Assembly (NCBI GenBank): GCA_963664835.2 | Contig: CAXXUG010000002.1 | Coordinates: 62,001-126,000 of the forward strand | Source: G963664835 sp963664835 | GTDB lineage: Bacteria > Chloroflexota > UBA6077 > FW602-bin22 > JBCLEL01 | Reading direction: 5' to 3' | Length of the DNA: 64,000 nucleotides | Shown here: in pieces, positions 1 to 8,727 of the stretch | Numbering within the stretch: the first letter of the stretch is position 1 | How the letters are laid out: each line of letters opens with the position of its first letter | Notes under the pieces: generated by a model | Seen by the model: only the letters and a program-made list of their open reading frames with translations | What the model was told of the DNA's origin: nothing | Database searches by the model: none | Translations under genes and position numbers: made by a program

Positions 1-223
1 CGCGGACGAACATCTTTTCGTAGTTGCCGAAGCCAATGAACTCGGGCGGGCTCATGATGTTGTATTCGGTGAACGACAGGTATAGCGCATACACCATCAT
101 GCCGGCCTGGAACACCAGGAATCCGACTATCCACGGCGAGATAGCGACATAGCCAGCGATCGCTTCTTGGCCGGCGAGGGTCTGCCACCAGCGCCGCCTT
201 CGCCTGATCACTTGACTAGCCAA
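1..223 (-). CDS. Sugar-type ABC transporter permease (MalF/UgpA-like), N-terminal part
   Basis: Inner-membrane permease of a carbohydrate-type ABC importer, cut by the window edge so that only about 74 N-terminal residues are seen. The minus strand reads an arginine-rich cytoplasmic start, then a first membrane segment beginning at GYVAISPWIVGFLVF and the sequence YLSFTEYNIMSPPEFIGFGN, which is typical of MalF-type permeases at the end of helix 1. There is no upstream ATG in frame. A TTG at 223 follows an AGAGG ribosome site; a GTG at 211 is the alternative. It lies downstream of the solute-binding protein gene on the same strand, so the two probably belong to one importer. The substrate cannot be told from this fragment. 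Confidence 0.85.
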   Translation of the reverse strand, partial: MASQVIRRRRRWWQTLAGQEAIAGYVAISPWIVGFLVFQAGMMVYALYLSFTEYNIMSPPEFIGFGNYEKMFVR

Positions 224-480
224 TTCGCAACAACCTCTTTCGTTGGGATGATGGCCGTTCTTCGGACGTCAGTCGTTTGTTCGATTCATGCGCCGCGAGT
301 GACTCACGAGGAGTCAATCCATTGCGAACTTTCCGATTTTACACAGACTCAGGGTCAATAGATCACGTCACCCTGAGGCGATGCGGTTCTCCCGAAAATC
401 ACAATTTCAGTATGGGATGAAAGCATTGGGCCGTGAGATTCAAGCCCAGGATTTGTCCCACTGACAGACTTCTGGTCTTG

Positions 481-514
481 GCAGACAAGGTAGGCATTTG
501 CCTACCCCGTCTGC
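481..514 (-). other. Intercistronic RNA hairpin between binding protein and permease genes
   Basis: GCAGAC (481-486) pairs with GTCTGC (509-514) and GGTAGGC (489-495) with GCCTACC (500-506), giving a 13-bp stem with a 2x2 internal mismatch and an ATTT loop. It begins 13 bases after the stop codon of the binding protein. No T-run follows on the minus strand, so it is more likely an mRNA-stabilising or attenuating hairpin, as often found after genes for solute-binding proteins, than a full terminator. That role is inferred. Confidence 0.55.
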
Positions 515-526
515 TAATCCAATTAC

Positions 527-1987
527 CTAGCTCTTGGCTGCAATCTCGTCGTTGATCTTCGAGACCGCGTCCTTGATTGCCGCTTCGGTGGACTCTTTAC
601 CAAGCGCGGCAGACTGAAGTGCGGTGCCGATGGTCTTGACCAAGAACTCTGGCGCCTTTACGCCGTCGTGGATCGGATAGTGGAAAGCCTCGGCCTTATC
701 TGGCACGAGCGATGCGGGCTCCCAACGCGACGTTTGGATCGACGCTGTCATCTTGCCGTAGAAGCTGTTGGGCAGGCTCTGGATTGTCGAAATCGCGTTG
801 AAGGGTTGCGCAAGACCGGTGGCCAACACGAACTTGATTCCGACCTCTCCGTCCGTGACCTGGGTGTAGGCGTAGTCATAGGCCGCGTCCAACACCTTGG
901 ACCCCGCGTGTACCGAGTGGTAGTCCTGGCCGACGTGCATCGTCCGCTGCTTCCACCACGGCAGGTAAATCTCGGTCATATCGAACTCTACGGTATCGGA
1001 CGGGATAGCGGTGATACCCACTGGAGCCGCGGTCAAGACAAGCTTTCCTGCACGGAACAGTCCTCCGGGGACCGCCTTTTGGTCGGCAGCCGTCGGGCTC
1101 TGCTTGTTGAGGTGCAGATTGACGAAAGCCTCGAATACTTCGATCGCCTCAGGCGAGTCGAGCAGGCACGTAGACTCCTCGAACTCCCAATTGGGGGTCG
1201 TGTCATATGACATTGCGTTGTTCGAGAAGACCGGCATCTTGGAACCGTAGCCCCAGCTCAAGCCGAATGCGACCGGCCAAGCGTCGGTCGACCCGTCCGC
1301 GCGTGCCGCCTCAATCTGATCGATGAACCCCAACAGGTCATCCCAATGCCAATCGTCGTATATCGGTGAGTCCCATACCGGCAGTTGATCTGTCAGGCCC
1401 AACTCGTCGGTGAGCGTCGTGTTGACGTGGAAGACGACCGGGTGGGCGATGTATGTGTCCAAGGCGTAAATCTTGCCCTGGAATCCGCCGGCCTGCCATG
1501 GGTCCCAATACCACTTGTCGGCGTCAAAGTCGGCCGCTTTCAGATAGTCGTCAAAGGATGCCAGGGTACCGGTCGGGAAGAAAGTGCCGGCCAGGTGACC
1601 CGACCACATCGGAACGTCGGGCGCGTCGCCGGAGGCCAACTGGAGGATCAACTTGTCGTGGTATTGCGCCCAAGGCGTGAACTCATATAGAGCCTTGGTG
1701 TTGGTCTTCTCCTCGACCATTGGCGAGTAAGCCTTCCAGAAGTCACCCCACCAGGTGCTGAAGCGGATCTCGGTCGGGTCCTTCATCATCGGTGTGACGA
1801 CCTTCTCGACCTCGACCTCTACGACCTTCTCGACCTCAACCTCAACCACCTTCTCAACTTCGCGCGTTACTTCAACCTCAATCGTCTGGGGCTCGCAGGC
1901 GGCCAGAACGGGCAACGCAGCTGTCGCTCCAAGGCCGGCCAGGAACGAGCGTCGACTAAAGCGATTCGCCAAAAAACCAAATTCCAT
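527..1987 (-). CDS. Extracellular solute-binding lipoprotein of a sugar-type ABC importer
   Basis: Periplasmic or surface substrate-capturing lipoprotein of the importer whose permease follows at 1-223. The N-terminus has a twin-arginine motif (SRRSFLAG, residues 11-18) and a lipobox ending LAAC with Cys31, so export by the Tat route and lipid anchoring are expected. Just after it comes a repeated Val-Glu-Val-Glu-Lys-Val-Val stretch (residues about 36-63), a spacer seen in many Chloroflexota binding proteins. The rest (486 residues in all) has the composition and length of family 1 extracellular solute-binding proteins. An in-frame ATG exists at 2005, but the ATG at 1987 has GGAGAG seven bases upstream and is preferred. 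The substrate is unknown; sugars or glycerol-phosphate derivatives are usual for the family. Confidence 0.93.
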   Translation of the reverse strand: MEFGFLANRFSRRSFLAGLGATAALPVLAACEPQTIEVEVTREVEKVVEVEVEKVVEVEVEKVVTPMMKDPTEIRFSTWWGDFWKAYSPMVEEKTNTKALYEFTPWAQYHDKLILQLASGDAPDVPMWSGHLAGTFFPTGTLASFDDYLKAADFDADKWYWDPWQAGGFQGKIYALDTYIAHPVVFHVNTTLTDELGLTDQLPVWDSPIYDDWHWDDLLGFIDQIEAARADGSTDAWPVAFGLSWGYGSKMPVFSNNAMSYDTTPNWEFEESTCLLDSPEAIEVFEAFVNLHLNKQSPTAADQKAVPGGLFRAGKLVLTAAPVGITAIPSDTVEFDMTEIYLPWWKQRTMHVGQDYHSVHAGSKVLDAAYDYAYTQVTDGEVGIKFVLATGLAQPFNAISTIQSLPNSFYGKMTASIQTSRWEPASLVPDKAEAFHYPIHDGVKAPEFLVKTIGTALQSAALGKESTEAAIKDAVSKINDEIAAKS

Positions 1988-2471
1988 CGAAAAACTCTCC
2001 AACATTTGAATTTCAAGAAAACGCGATCAAATGGTGTACGACTGTGCACCTACCTCTCGGGCACGTAATTCACTCGGAAATACTTAAGTGGCTTCACCTC
2101 CTACTACCATCCAAGTTCGCTTGATTAATGGGCAATAGTACCCTGTCTAGTGCCTCAAGTCCAGACAATTCCAGACAGGGATCCTGAATTTATTTCGCGC
2201 CGCGCCAGGTTTATTCCGCGGTGACTCGGAGTGGACCCCTGGGTCCTCGAAGCGTCTAGCACTCGGAAGAGACGAAATTAGAGTCTACCGGTCGAGCCCT
2301 ATCGGGAGATATTTCACGCAATACAGGCTCACCTACGGGAACGGGCCGCAACAGCCTTCTTGACCCGAAAGCTGCGCCCAGTGGAGCAGGTTGATGGCGT
2401 ACGACGTACTGTCAATCCTTACAGCTCACGCGTTGACCAAGGAATATGCAACTGCGGCTTTGCTGAGTAAC
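1988..2471. other. Non-coding region upstream of the binding protein gene
   Basis: These 484 bases lie between the stop of the PhyH gene and the start of the binding protein gene, both on the minus strand. No supported coding sequence is present. The region should hold the importer promoter and contains the repeated motif at 2141-2180. A clean AGGAGGTGA on the minus strand (2094-2102) has no start codon at a usable distance. Confidence 0.6.
2141..2180. promoter_or_regulatory. Possible operator: repeated and inverted CCAGACA/TGTCT motifs
   Basis: TCCAGACA occurs twice (2160-2167 and 2170-2177), with starts exactly 10 bases apart, one helical turn. CCCTGTCT (2141-2148) is the inverted match of AGACAGGG (2173-2180). 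It sits about 155-190 bases upstream of the binding protein start, a reasonable place for a sugar-responsive repressor or activator site. No regulator gene is adjacent, so this is only a candidate. Confidence 0.3.
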
Positions 2472-3332
2472 CTAACCGCGAGACGGTTCGACGCCGGACT
2501 GTACGTACTCAGCGTAGCGTTCCTTCAACCGCCGGCGATATTTCAGGCCCTGCTCCAAATGGACCATGCGCTCTGGCGAGGCCTCGTTGATCATGTAGGG
2601 GCCGAACAGATTGTCCGTTAGAAAACGCGCTTCGTGGGAAATCATCTCTTCGAACTCGTGCACTCGATCCTCCGGATAGCGCTGGCAAAAATTCATTGTG
2701 TACATGCGGCGTCGTTGGGAGCCGCCAAAGGCGCCGTGCTTGAGATTGTGGTTGAAGACGACGACATCGCCGGCCACAGTTTCCATAGCGACAGCCGGGA
2801 TTTGATCTCCCCGGATACCCCAATTCACTTCGGAGCCGGCGTCACGATCCGGCGACATGATTTGGTCTTGCACGGCATCAGCATATGCATCTCCGACGCG
2901 ATGGCTGCCAGGAATCAAGCGCAAAGCGCCCGTTTCGCGAGTCATTGCGTCGAGGTAGAAGGCGATCTTGATGCTGGGCAGCCGCTCGTTGCTGTAGCCA
3001 TCGGAGTGCCAATGGGTGTCACCCACGTACAGGTTGCCATCACCCCCGGTATAGTTGAAATCCTCGCCCAGGATGGAAACGGCGATGTCGTGGATACGCG
3101 GATCGTCGATTAGAGACGCCAAGTACGGGTGGCGTCCTGGGAAGGGGAGCAGGGCCGAGCGTCGCTGGCGGTCGTGCTCTTTCCCATCGTGCCCTCCGCC
3201 GTGTTCCTCCCAAACCTGTTCGAATGCGTCGATAATGCGGTCAGCACAGTCTCCAAGTAGGCCGGGGAGGGCCAAGTAACCAAACGTGTCAAAAAAAGCC
3301 ATTTGTTGCTTGTTAAGCATCGTGTCGCTCAT
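2472..3332 (-). CDS. Phytanoyl-CoA dioxygenase (PhyH) family protein
   Basis: Predicted Fe(II)/2-oxoglutarate-dependent oxygenase of the PhyH superfamily, 286 residues, cytoplasmic. The iron-binding facial triad is visible: WHSD gives His109 and Asp111, and the distal His is His199 in NLKHGAFGG. The arginines about ten residues later (QRRRM) fit the 2-oxoglutarate carboxylate site. The family hydroxylates diverse small molecules, so the substrate here is unknown. The start at 3332 has AAGGA about ten bases upstream; an ATG four codons on is possible. A second, only distantly similar PhyH gene lies at 15136-15981. Its location beside an importer hints at catabolism of an imported compound, which is inference. 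Confidence 0.92.
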   Translation of the reverse strand: MSDTMLNKQQMAFFDTFGYLALPGLLGDCADRIIDAFEQVWEEHGGGHDGKEHDRQRRSALLPFPGRHPYLASLIDDPRIHDIAVSILGEDFNYTGGDGNLYVGDTHWHSDGYSNERLPSIKIAFYLDAMTRETGALRLIPGSHRVGDAYADAVQDQIMSPDRDAGSEVNWGIRGDQIPAVAMETVAGDVVVFNHNLKHGAFGGSQRRRMYTMNFCQRYPEDRVHEFEEMISHEARFLTDNLFGPYMINEASPERMVHLEQGLKYRRRLKERYAEYVQSGVEPSRG

Positions 3333-3823
3333 AGGGCAATGTCCTTAATGAGGTTCGTTTCGAGAAAAAAAATCAACCGTCTCACGAGCCCTCGAAAACA
3401 AAATGGGGTTGGTCTCCGCTCGGTCGTAATGGTATTTGTGCTCACGAGGGCTGTCAATTGCCGGTTCGCGTCCCCGCAGTGGCCAATTGAATCGCCTTCC
3501 CACCCAGGCACGCCAGAGCCTCTCAAGGACCGTTTTGAATCACTGGTCAACTTTAGCCGGCGTTTGCCGGTGGTAGTCGGGTACTGCGACGAAAGCAGAT
3601 CCCTGGTGGTCAAATCCCAAGAGGTGAAGGACGAGAGTCCGATTGACTGGTTGGGCACAGGCGTTCGAAGATTCGTGGTCCAACGAACCTGAAAAGGGCA
3701 GTGACGGTCGGGTTTGCTAACCGCGTTCCCATACCCACTTGCCCTGCTGCGAACTCATGCGTGCGGTAATGGACGAGGCGGTTGATGTATCATGTCTGCG
3801 TAATTCAAGGGGAGAGAGCGTGG
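3333..3823. other. Intergenic region, nothing recognised
   Basis: This stretch separates the divergent PhyH and sulfite-oxidase-like genes. It holds overlapping open frames on both strands (3303-3692 plus, 3329-3658 minus) without ribosome sites or recognisable protein character. I take it as non-coding and expect both divergent promoters here. Confidence 0.5.
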
Positions 3824-4423
3824 ATGCCAATCAATTTATTCGGCCGGAAACCGAGACCTCAGTACGATCCCGAGCGGGTGCCGCCCGGCCAGTCGGTAAC
3901 GGAAAAGTGGCCTGTTCTGCACTATGGCGGTATTCCATCGGCGAAGTTGCGGAGTTGGGATTTTAGGATCGTTGGTTTAGTCGACACTCCGGTCCGACTC
4001 ACCTATGAAGAGTTTAAGAAACTGCCGCGCACGCAGGTCCACTGTGACATCCACTGTGTGACGAGGTGGTCAAAGCTTGACAACACGTTTGAGGGAGTGG
4101 CATTCAGCGAGATTCATAGACTGGCGAACCCAAATCCGACTGCGCGATTCGTGATGATCCACGCCGAGAATGGTTTTACAACCAACCTGCCAATTGATGA
4201 CCTGTTGAGAGACGACGTGTTATTCGCTGACACGCACGATGGCGAGCCACTGGCCCCGGAGCATGGCTGGCCGCTACGGTTAGTTGTTCCTCACCTCTAC
4301 TTCTGGAAGAGCGCAAAATGGGTGCGCGGACTCGAATACATGACGTCCGACCGGCCGGGCTTTTGGGAACAATATGGGTACCACATGCGGGGCGACCCTC
4401 ACAAAGAGGAGCGTTACAGCTAA
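3824..4423 (+). CDS. Sulfite oxidase-like molybdopterin oxidoreductase
   Basis: Small stand-alone SUOX-fold protein of 199 residues, predicted to bind molybdopterin and carry out an oxidoreduction; the family substrate is not established. The molybdenum-ligand cysteine is Cys78 in DIHCVTRWSKLDNTFEGV. Other family signatures are PPGQSVTEKWPVLHYG near residue 20, HGWPLRLVVPHLYFWKSAKW and the C-terminal RPGFWEQYGYH. It has no signal peptide and no heme or dimerisation domain, unlike true sulfite oxidases. The ATG at 3824 has GGGGAG nine bases upstream; earlier in-frame TTG/ATG codons at 3782/3785 lack this. It ends 48 bases before the AAA+ gene, so the three genes from 3824 to 8709 may be co-transcribed. 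Confidence 0.9.
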   Translation: MPINLFGRKPRPQYDPERVPPGQSVTEKWPVLHYGGIPSAKLRSWDFRIVGLVDTPVRLTYEEFKKLPRTQVHCDIHCVTRWSKLDNTFEGVAFSEIHRLANPNPTARFVMIHAENGFTTNLPIDDLLRDDVLFADTHDGEPLAPEHGWPLRLVVPHLYFWKSAKWVRGLEYMTSDRPGFWEQYGYHMRGDPHKEERYS

Positions 4424-4471
4424 CCCGTTGTCTGATTCCTCATTCAGAATGTTGGGGGGCAGTCCAGGCAG

Positions 4472-6772
4472 GTGAGCACAACCAGTAACACTCGCTGGCT
4501 GGGGCGCGACGTCTGGTACGACGACCATTGGTTCCACATCAACGGGACTTCTTATGCCCGCCGGCGATACCGGATCGATGCGGGATTGGAGCCCATCCGG
4601 CCCGAACGTGCCAACGGCCGAGGGCGTGCGGCAATCGACAGCCAGCTAGACAGACTGCCTCGGCCGGCCGAGCTTGCGGCAGACGTGCCGGCGGAGCACG
4701 AGATCTTTACCCACGTATCCACAACCATGGCCGACACGCTCAGTCGAATGGCGGAAGTAGACGCCACGATTGGACAACGCGGATTCGTCTTGCTGATTGG
4801 TCCCACCGGGTGTGGCAAGACTACGCTTGCGAAGACCTATTGCCATCTAGCAAATCAGCCCTGCGCCGAGCTTTCGTTCAGTGGGGATACCTCGCTCACC
4901 GACTTCTACACGAGGGTGGAGGTGGTACGGAGGAGCGACGGCGGGCCAAGCACTCTGACTGTACCTGGGCCGGCAATAGAGGCAATGCTCCGCGGAAAGA
5001 AACTTCTAATCAACGAGATCAATATGCTGCCCGCCGACGTGTTGAACGTGTTTTCGCAGGCAATGGACACGGGTCGGCTGGCGTTGTCGGGTACTGATAG
5101 GGGAAATATCGAGATAGAAGTCCACGGCGATTTCGGCATAATCGGCACGGCCAATCCAAACTACATCGGTACGTTGGAAATAGGCCGCGCGATGGAGCGC
5201 AGATTTGGCAGGGGCCTGGGTTACATCGAGGTGGACTTTCTGCCGCCGGAGGAGGAGGCGCCGGCACTTAAGCACGAGTTTGACCGGGAAATACTATTTA
5301 GGCGTTGCGGCATCGAAATATCCCTGGACAATTGTCGTCTACTCGTCGATTGCGTATCAATGCTCCGCAATGATCCACAGATCGGCCGAGTGATACAAGG
5401 CCGGCTTTCAACCCGAATGGTTCTCCATTGGTTGCAGGTGGCGCAGATTACCGGCTTCTCGCTCGCCGATGTCGCACGGCAAGCCATACTGACCACTTGT
5501 CCGGCCGATGCCCAGTCGCGAGCAATGGAGATAATTCACCGCGAGATTGGGAGTCTGAGACTGGAGCACTCCTCAACTCAGAGTCTCGATAATCTCCGTT
5601 TGAAATGGCCGGCAGTCGGTCCCGACCAAGTGCTGCCCATCGAGGAAGCGCCGCGCCTGCGTAGCCTGAGGCGGGCCCACTCGAGAGAGCGTCCGGTCAT
5701 ACATAGGATTCGATACCAGCGGACCTTTGCGGACGGTAGTCGCGTGCTCATTGGTGAGCCTCTCTATGCCCAAGACGATCGGCGGGTAGGCTTGGGGATT
5801 CGGATCAGGGCCTACGATCCCGATGGTCGGCACATCGTTGATCCGAGCCGAGTCGATGCCATATCTGACGAATTGCGAAATCAGTTCGGTCTGAACGTGC
5901 CCTACCAGCTTGGCCGCCGGCCGCGAATCGACGAAGTGATGCCATGTTTGACCACAAGTTCGATTCGCGCTCTCAGATTCCTGGAGGCGTCGATGTTGAT
6001 GGGACGGCCGGCGTTTCTGGCCGGCCCAACCGGTAGCGGCAAGTCGACTTTGGCTCGCACCTACGCGTACCTAACCTCCAAGACGACGAGCGAGTTCTCG
6101 TTCACCGGAGAAACGGCCAAGAATGATCTCAGCGCTACGCGTCGCCTGATTGATGGCCTTACTCGTTGGCAGACACAGGCATTTCTCGAGGCCATGGGTC
6201 GGGGCGTCATCACCATCATAAACGAATATAACCTGGCCTATCCGGACGTTCATTCGCTGATAAACAGTCTCTTCGACAAGGGAGCCAAGCTTAGTTTGCC
6301 CGATGGCGAGGTTCATCAAATGAATGCCGAGAGCAGGGTGATCGCAACGGGGTATCTAGAGGGGCCTGGGGTCAAACCGCTCAACGAGGGGGTTGAGAAC
6401 CGCTTCGGCGCGTTGATCGGCATAAATTACCCACCGATTGAAGAAGAGTCCGCGTTGCTTCGGTACCTGTCGCCAGGCAGCGAAAGCGTCTCGATACAAC
6501 ACTGCGTGAGATTCGTCGACTACTGCCGGCGACTGGTTGCCGGCCAGGTGGACGTCCGGACAATGGAGGGGATGTCAAGTTCCGCGAAAGAGGCGTTGAG
6601 GCAGGCGGCCCGGCGCGCGGCGCTCAGCACCGCTGAGATGGTAGCGATCGCGCGAGCGTGCCGGCAACCGGGTGACTTTGTAAGACGATTGAAGGCTGGC
6701 GTTCTCGATGGAGCGGGAGAAAACGTAAGAACAGTGTTGGAGCCGGTGCTCCAACAGTATGACGTCCGATGA
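4472..6772 (+). CDS. Protein with two MoxR-type AAA+ ATPase domains
   Basis: 766-residue ATPase with two AAA+ modules. Domain 1: Walker A GPTGCGKTT at about 110-118, Walker B-like LLINEIN at 178-184, sensor GTANPN near 225-230 and an ERRFGRG arginine cluster. Domain 2: Walker A GPTGSGKST at 518-526, Walker B-like TIINEYN at 581-587 and ENRFG near 642. Both Walker B motifs have Asn-Glu where classical AAA+ proteins have Asp-Glu. Single-domain MoxR/CbbQ/NorQ/GvpN proteins work with VWA partners to remodel or insert cofactors into target enzymes. Here the VWA partner follows with a four-base ATGA overlap, so the two are translationally coupled. The start is a GTG at 4472 without a strong ribosome site. 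The target is unknown; the neighbouring molybdoenzyme is a guess. Confidence 0.85.
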   Translation: MSTTSNTRWLGRDVWYDDHWFHINGTSYARRRYRIDAGLEPIRPERANGRGRAAIDSQLDRLPRPAELAADVPAEHEIFTHVSTTMADTLSRMAEVDATIGQRGFVLLIGPTGCGKTTLAKTYCHLANQPCAELSFSGDTSLTDFYTRVEVVRRSDGGPSTLTVPGPAIEAMLRGKKLLINEINMLPADVLNVFSQAMDTGRLALSGTDRGNIEIEVHGDFGIIGTANPNYIGTLEIGRAMERRFGRGLGYIEVDFLPPEEEAPALKHEFDREILFRRCGIEISLDNCRLLVDCVSMLRNDPQIGRVIQGRLSTRMVLHWLQVAQITGFSLADVARQAILTTCPADAQSRAMEIIHREIGSLRLEHSSTQSLDNLRLKWPAVGPDQVLPIEEAPRLRSLRRAHSRERPVIHRIRYQRTFADGSRVLIGEPLYAQDDRRVGLGIRIRAYDPDGRHIVDPSRVDAISDELRNQFGLNVPYQLGRRPRIDEVMPCLTTSSIRALRFLEASMLMGRPAFLAGPTGSGKSTLARTYAYLTSKTTSEFSFTGETAKNDLSATRRLIDGLTRWQTQAFLEAMGRGVITIINEYNLAYPDVHSLINSLFDKGAKLSLPDGEVHQMNAESRVIATGYLEGPGVKPLNEGVENRFGALIGINYPPIEEESALLRYLSPGSESVSIQHCVRFVDYCRRLVAGQVDVRTMEGMSSSAKEALRQAARRAALSTAEMVAIARACRQPGDFVRRLKAGVLDGAGENVRTVLEPVLQQYDVR

Positions 6773-8709
6773 CCGAGTTGGATGCTGGCGCAGCGGAGGA
6801 GGCCCAGAGTCGACTCTCGCCGGGCGAAGTTGAAGCCATTGCCCGTCTGATGCTGCGCGACGAGCCCATCCGGATTCAACCGGGGACCTGGTGGGGCTAC
6901 AACCCCAGTCAGGCCATCCTCAGCTATCCAGCAACTCTTCTTACGGCCTGGTCCGCGGCGAGGGTCCTCGGCGCGATCTGCCACGAAATCGCCGAGGTCT
7001 ACTATAGCGGGCCCGCAGGCGCCGAGGTATTCTACGAGTTCGCCCGGGCCGGCGAGACGGCGGGCGTAGGCCCTAAGGCGGCAATCCTATTGTTGAACGC
7101 AGTAAACGACCTCAGGGTAAATCGTCTCTACATGAGTGAATTCACCGGCAGCAGGCCATTCTTTGCGGCGCTCTACGCCGACCAGCAGTCGCTGGATCCT
7201 AAAGACGATGTCGAACGCAGACCGCTCGGTTCTGCGGAGCTGCCGCATCACCAGTATTTGAACGCCCTGACCCACAGGTGGATAGAGGGAATGTGGCCCA
7301 GTCAACCACAGCCTGATTGGCCTGAGTTTGTCCAACGGGCTTTGGAACGCACCTGGCCGGCTGTCACGCGTGCGTTCGAGACCGATTCATTGGAGACAAC
7401 TGCGGCAATTTTGCTAGAGAGTGTGCTTCCGACGTACGCGTACCTGTTCGAGCAGTCTCAAGAAATCATGAAGGCCGACGCCGAGACCAGGTCCAAGCAG
7501 ACGGAAGAAGAGTCACGTCAGGATCTATCCAGGGACGCTGACTCTGATACTGAAGACTCAGCCAGCAACGCCAAAGAAACCAATGATGGTCAGGACGACT
7601 CAGGACCTGACGCTGAGCCTGATGAGGCGTGGGTAATTATCCGCGAACCCAAGGAGAAGAAACCGGGCGAGGTGGCAGGGAGACCCCCTACTCCGACCAA
7701 GCCGGCCTCTCCGCCTCCCATTGGGGAGAAGGTCCAATCCTCGGCTCGGAGGGCGGCTTCATGGTCCGGTGGTTCAATACTTCGTTTTCACAGGTTGAAT
7801 CGAAGGCAGAAAACTGACTACGAGAACTTCGACTACCTGGGCGCGGTCAAGAAGTTGGAGCCGCAGATCGACGCGGTAATCAATGGAACTGAAGGGTCGA
7901 ACGGGCTTGCCGCGATCCTCAATACCCGTCGCTTTGGCAGCGCCGATCCGTGGCGCAGGCCGCGGCGTAGTCTAAGGGGCGAAACGGGCGAGATAGACTT
8001 TGATCACCCCGAAAACCTGTTGATAAATCCCGACATTGCGTTCCTGAGGGGAGTCAAACGAAAACGCGATGATGGGCAGAAAGACTTCGCGAACGCGATC
8101 CTTCTGGACGTAAGCGGCAGCGTCGTCCAATATGGCTATGAGAGCAAGAAATTCGCCCAATTGGTTGAGACTCTGGTCGTGTTTTGCGAGATCCACGAGC
8201 GCCTGAAACTGCCTTACCAGCTAATGGCATTCAGCGAACTAGCGACGGTGTTGCGAAGTTTTGCCGAATGCAGGTACGACCATCTCCACCTTGACCCAAC
8301 TTCGGCTTATGTCCCGAAAGACTCGAGTCACCTGGTACGGAATCTATACACGACTGAGCACGCCGAAACGCTTGAAGCGCGAGCCATCGAGCTGGCATTG
8401 ACGGACGTATCCCGGCAAAGAGGGTTGAAGACCATTCTGATGGTCACGGACGGGATAAGCTCCGACCGAGACGCTTTAGTGCGGGTGTTGCACACCATCG
8501 AGGAACGTAATGCAGTCTCTCCGACCAATGAAGCTGTGATGTTGCTCGCGTTCGGACTTGGACTCTCGAAAACTGAGTTCAAGGCGTCCTATGAGCCAAC
8601 CGTAGGGAACAGGCAGCTGCGATGTTCAAAGGGGCAGCTTGTACCCAACATTAGCGCTTTGCCGGCAATTGTGTGCAACGTAATCGAGAGTAGGATTCGC
8701 AGCGCTTAG
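6769..8709 (+). CDS. VWA-domain protein with degenerate metallopeptidase-like N-terminus (MoxR partner)
   Basis: 646-residue partner of the tandem AAA+ ATPase. The C-terminal von Willebrand A domain carries the MIDAS sequence LLDVSGSVVQ (DxSxS at 447-451). Residues 66-130 resemble the zincin-like module found in NorD/CobT-type VWA proteins: HEIAE at 72-76, then LLNAVNDLRVNRL. The usual second histidine of HExxH is Glu here, so peptidase activity is doubtful. Between them is a long acidic and then Pro/Lys-rich linker (about 240-330). The ATG overlaps the stop of the ATPase gene. Known pairs of this kind (CbbQ-CbbO, NorQ-NorD) activate metalloenzymes; the same role is likely here but unproved. 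Confidence 0.85.
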   Translation: MTELDAGAAEEAQSRLSPGEVEAIARLMLRDEPIRIQPGTWWGYNPSQAILSYPATLLTAWSAARVLGAICHEIAEVYYSGPAGAEVFYEFARAGETAGVGPKAAILLLNAVNDLRVNRLYMSEFTGSRPFFAALYADQQSLDPKDDVERRPLGSAELPHHQYLNALTHRWIEGMWPSQPQPDWPEFVQRALERTWPAVTRAFETDSLETTAAILLESVLPTYAYLFEQSQEIMKADAETRSKQTEEESRQDLSRDADSDTEDSASNAKETNDGQDDSGPDAEPDEAWVIIREPKEKKPGEVAGRPPTPTKPASPPPIGEKVQSSARRAASWSGGSILRFHRLNRRQKTDYENFDYLGAVKKLEPQIDAVINGTEGSNGLAAILNTRRFGSADPWRRPRRSLRGETGEIDFDHPENLLINPDIAFLRGVKRKRDDGQKDFANAILLDVSGSVVQYGYESKKFAQLVETLVVFCEIHERLKLPYQLMAFSELATVLRSFAECRYDHLHLDPTSAYVPKDSSHLVRNLYTTEHAETLEARAIELALTDVSRQRGLKTILMVTDGISSDRDALVRVLHTIEERNAVSPTNEAVMLLAFGLGLSKTEFKASYEPTVGNRQLRCSKGQLVPNISALPAIVCNVIESRIRSA

Positions 8710-8727
8710 GCGGGCGTCTCTCAGTCG

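Noticed and set aside
1755..2009. Plus-strand Ser/Thr-rich repeat frame
   Set aside because: It is only the complement of the Val-Glu-Lys-Val repeat in the binding protein and has no ribosome site.
2094..2102. Perfect AGGAGGTGA on the minus strand, possible leader peptide
   Set aside because: No ATG, GTG or TTG occurs at a usable distance after it and any frame is a few codons long.
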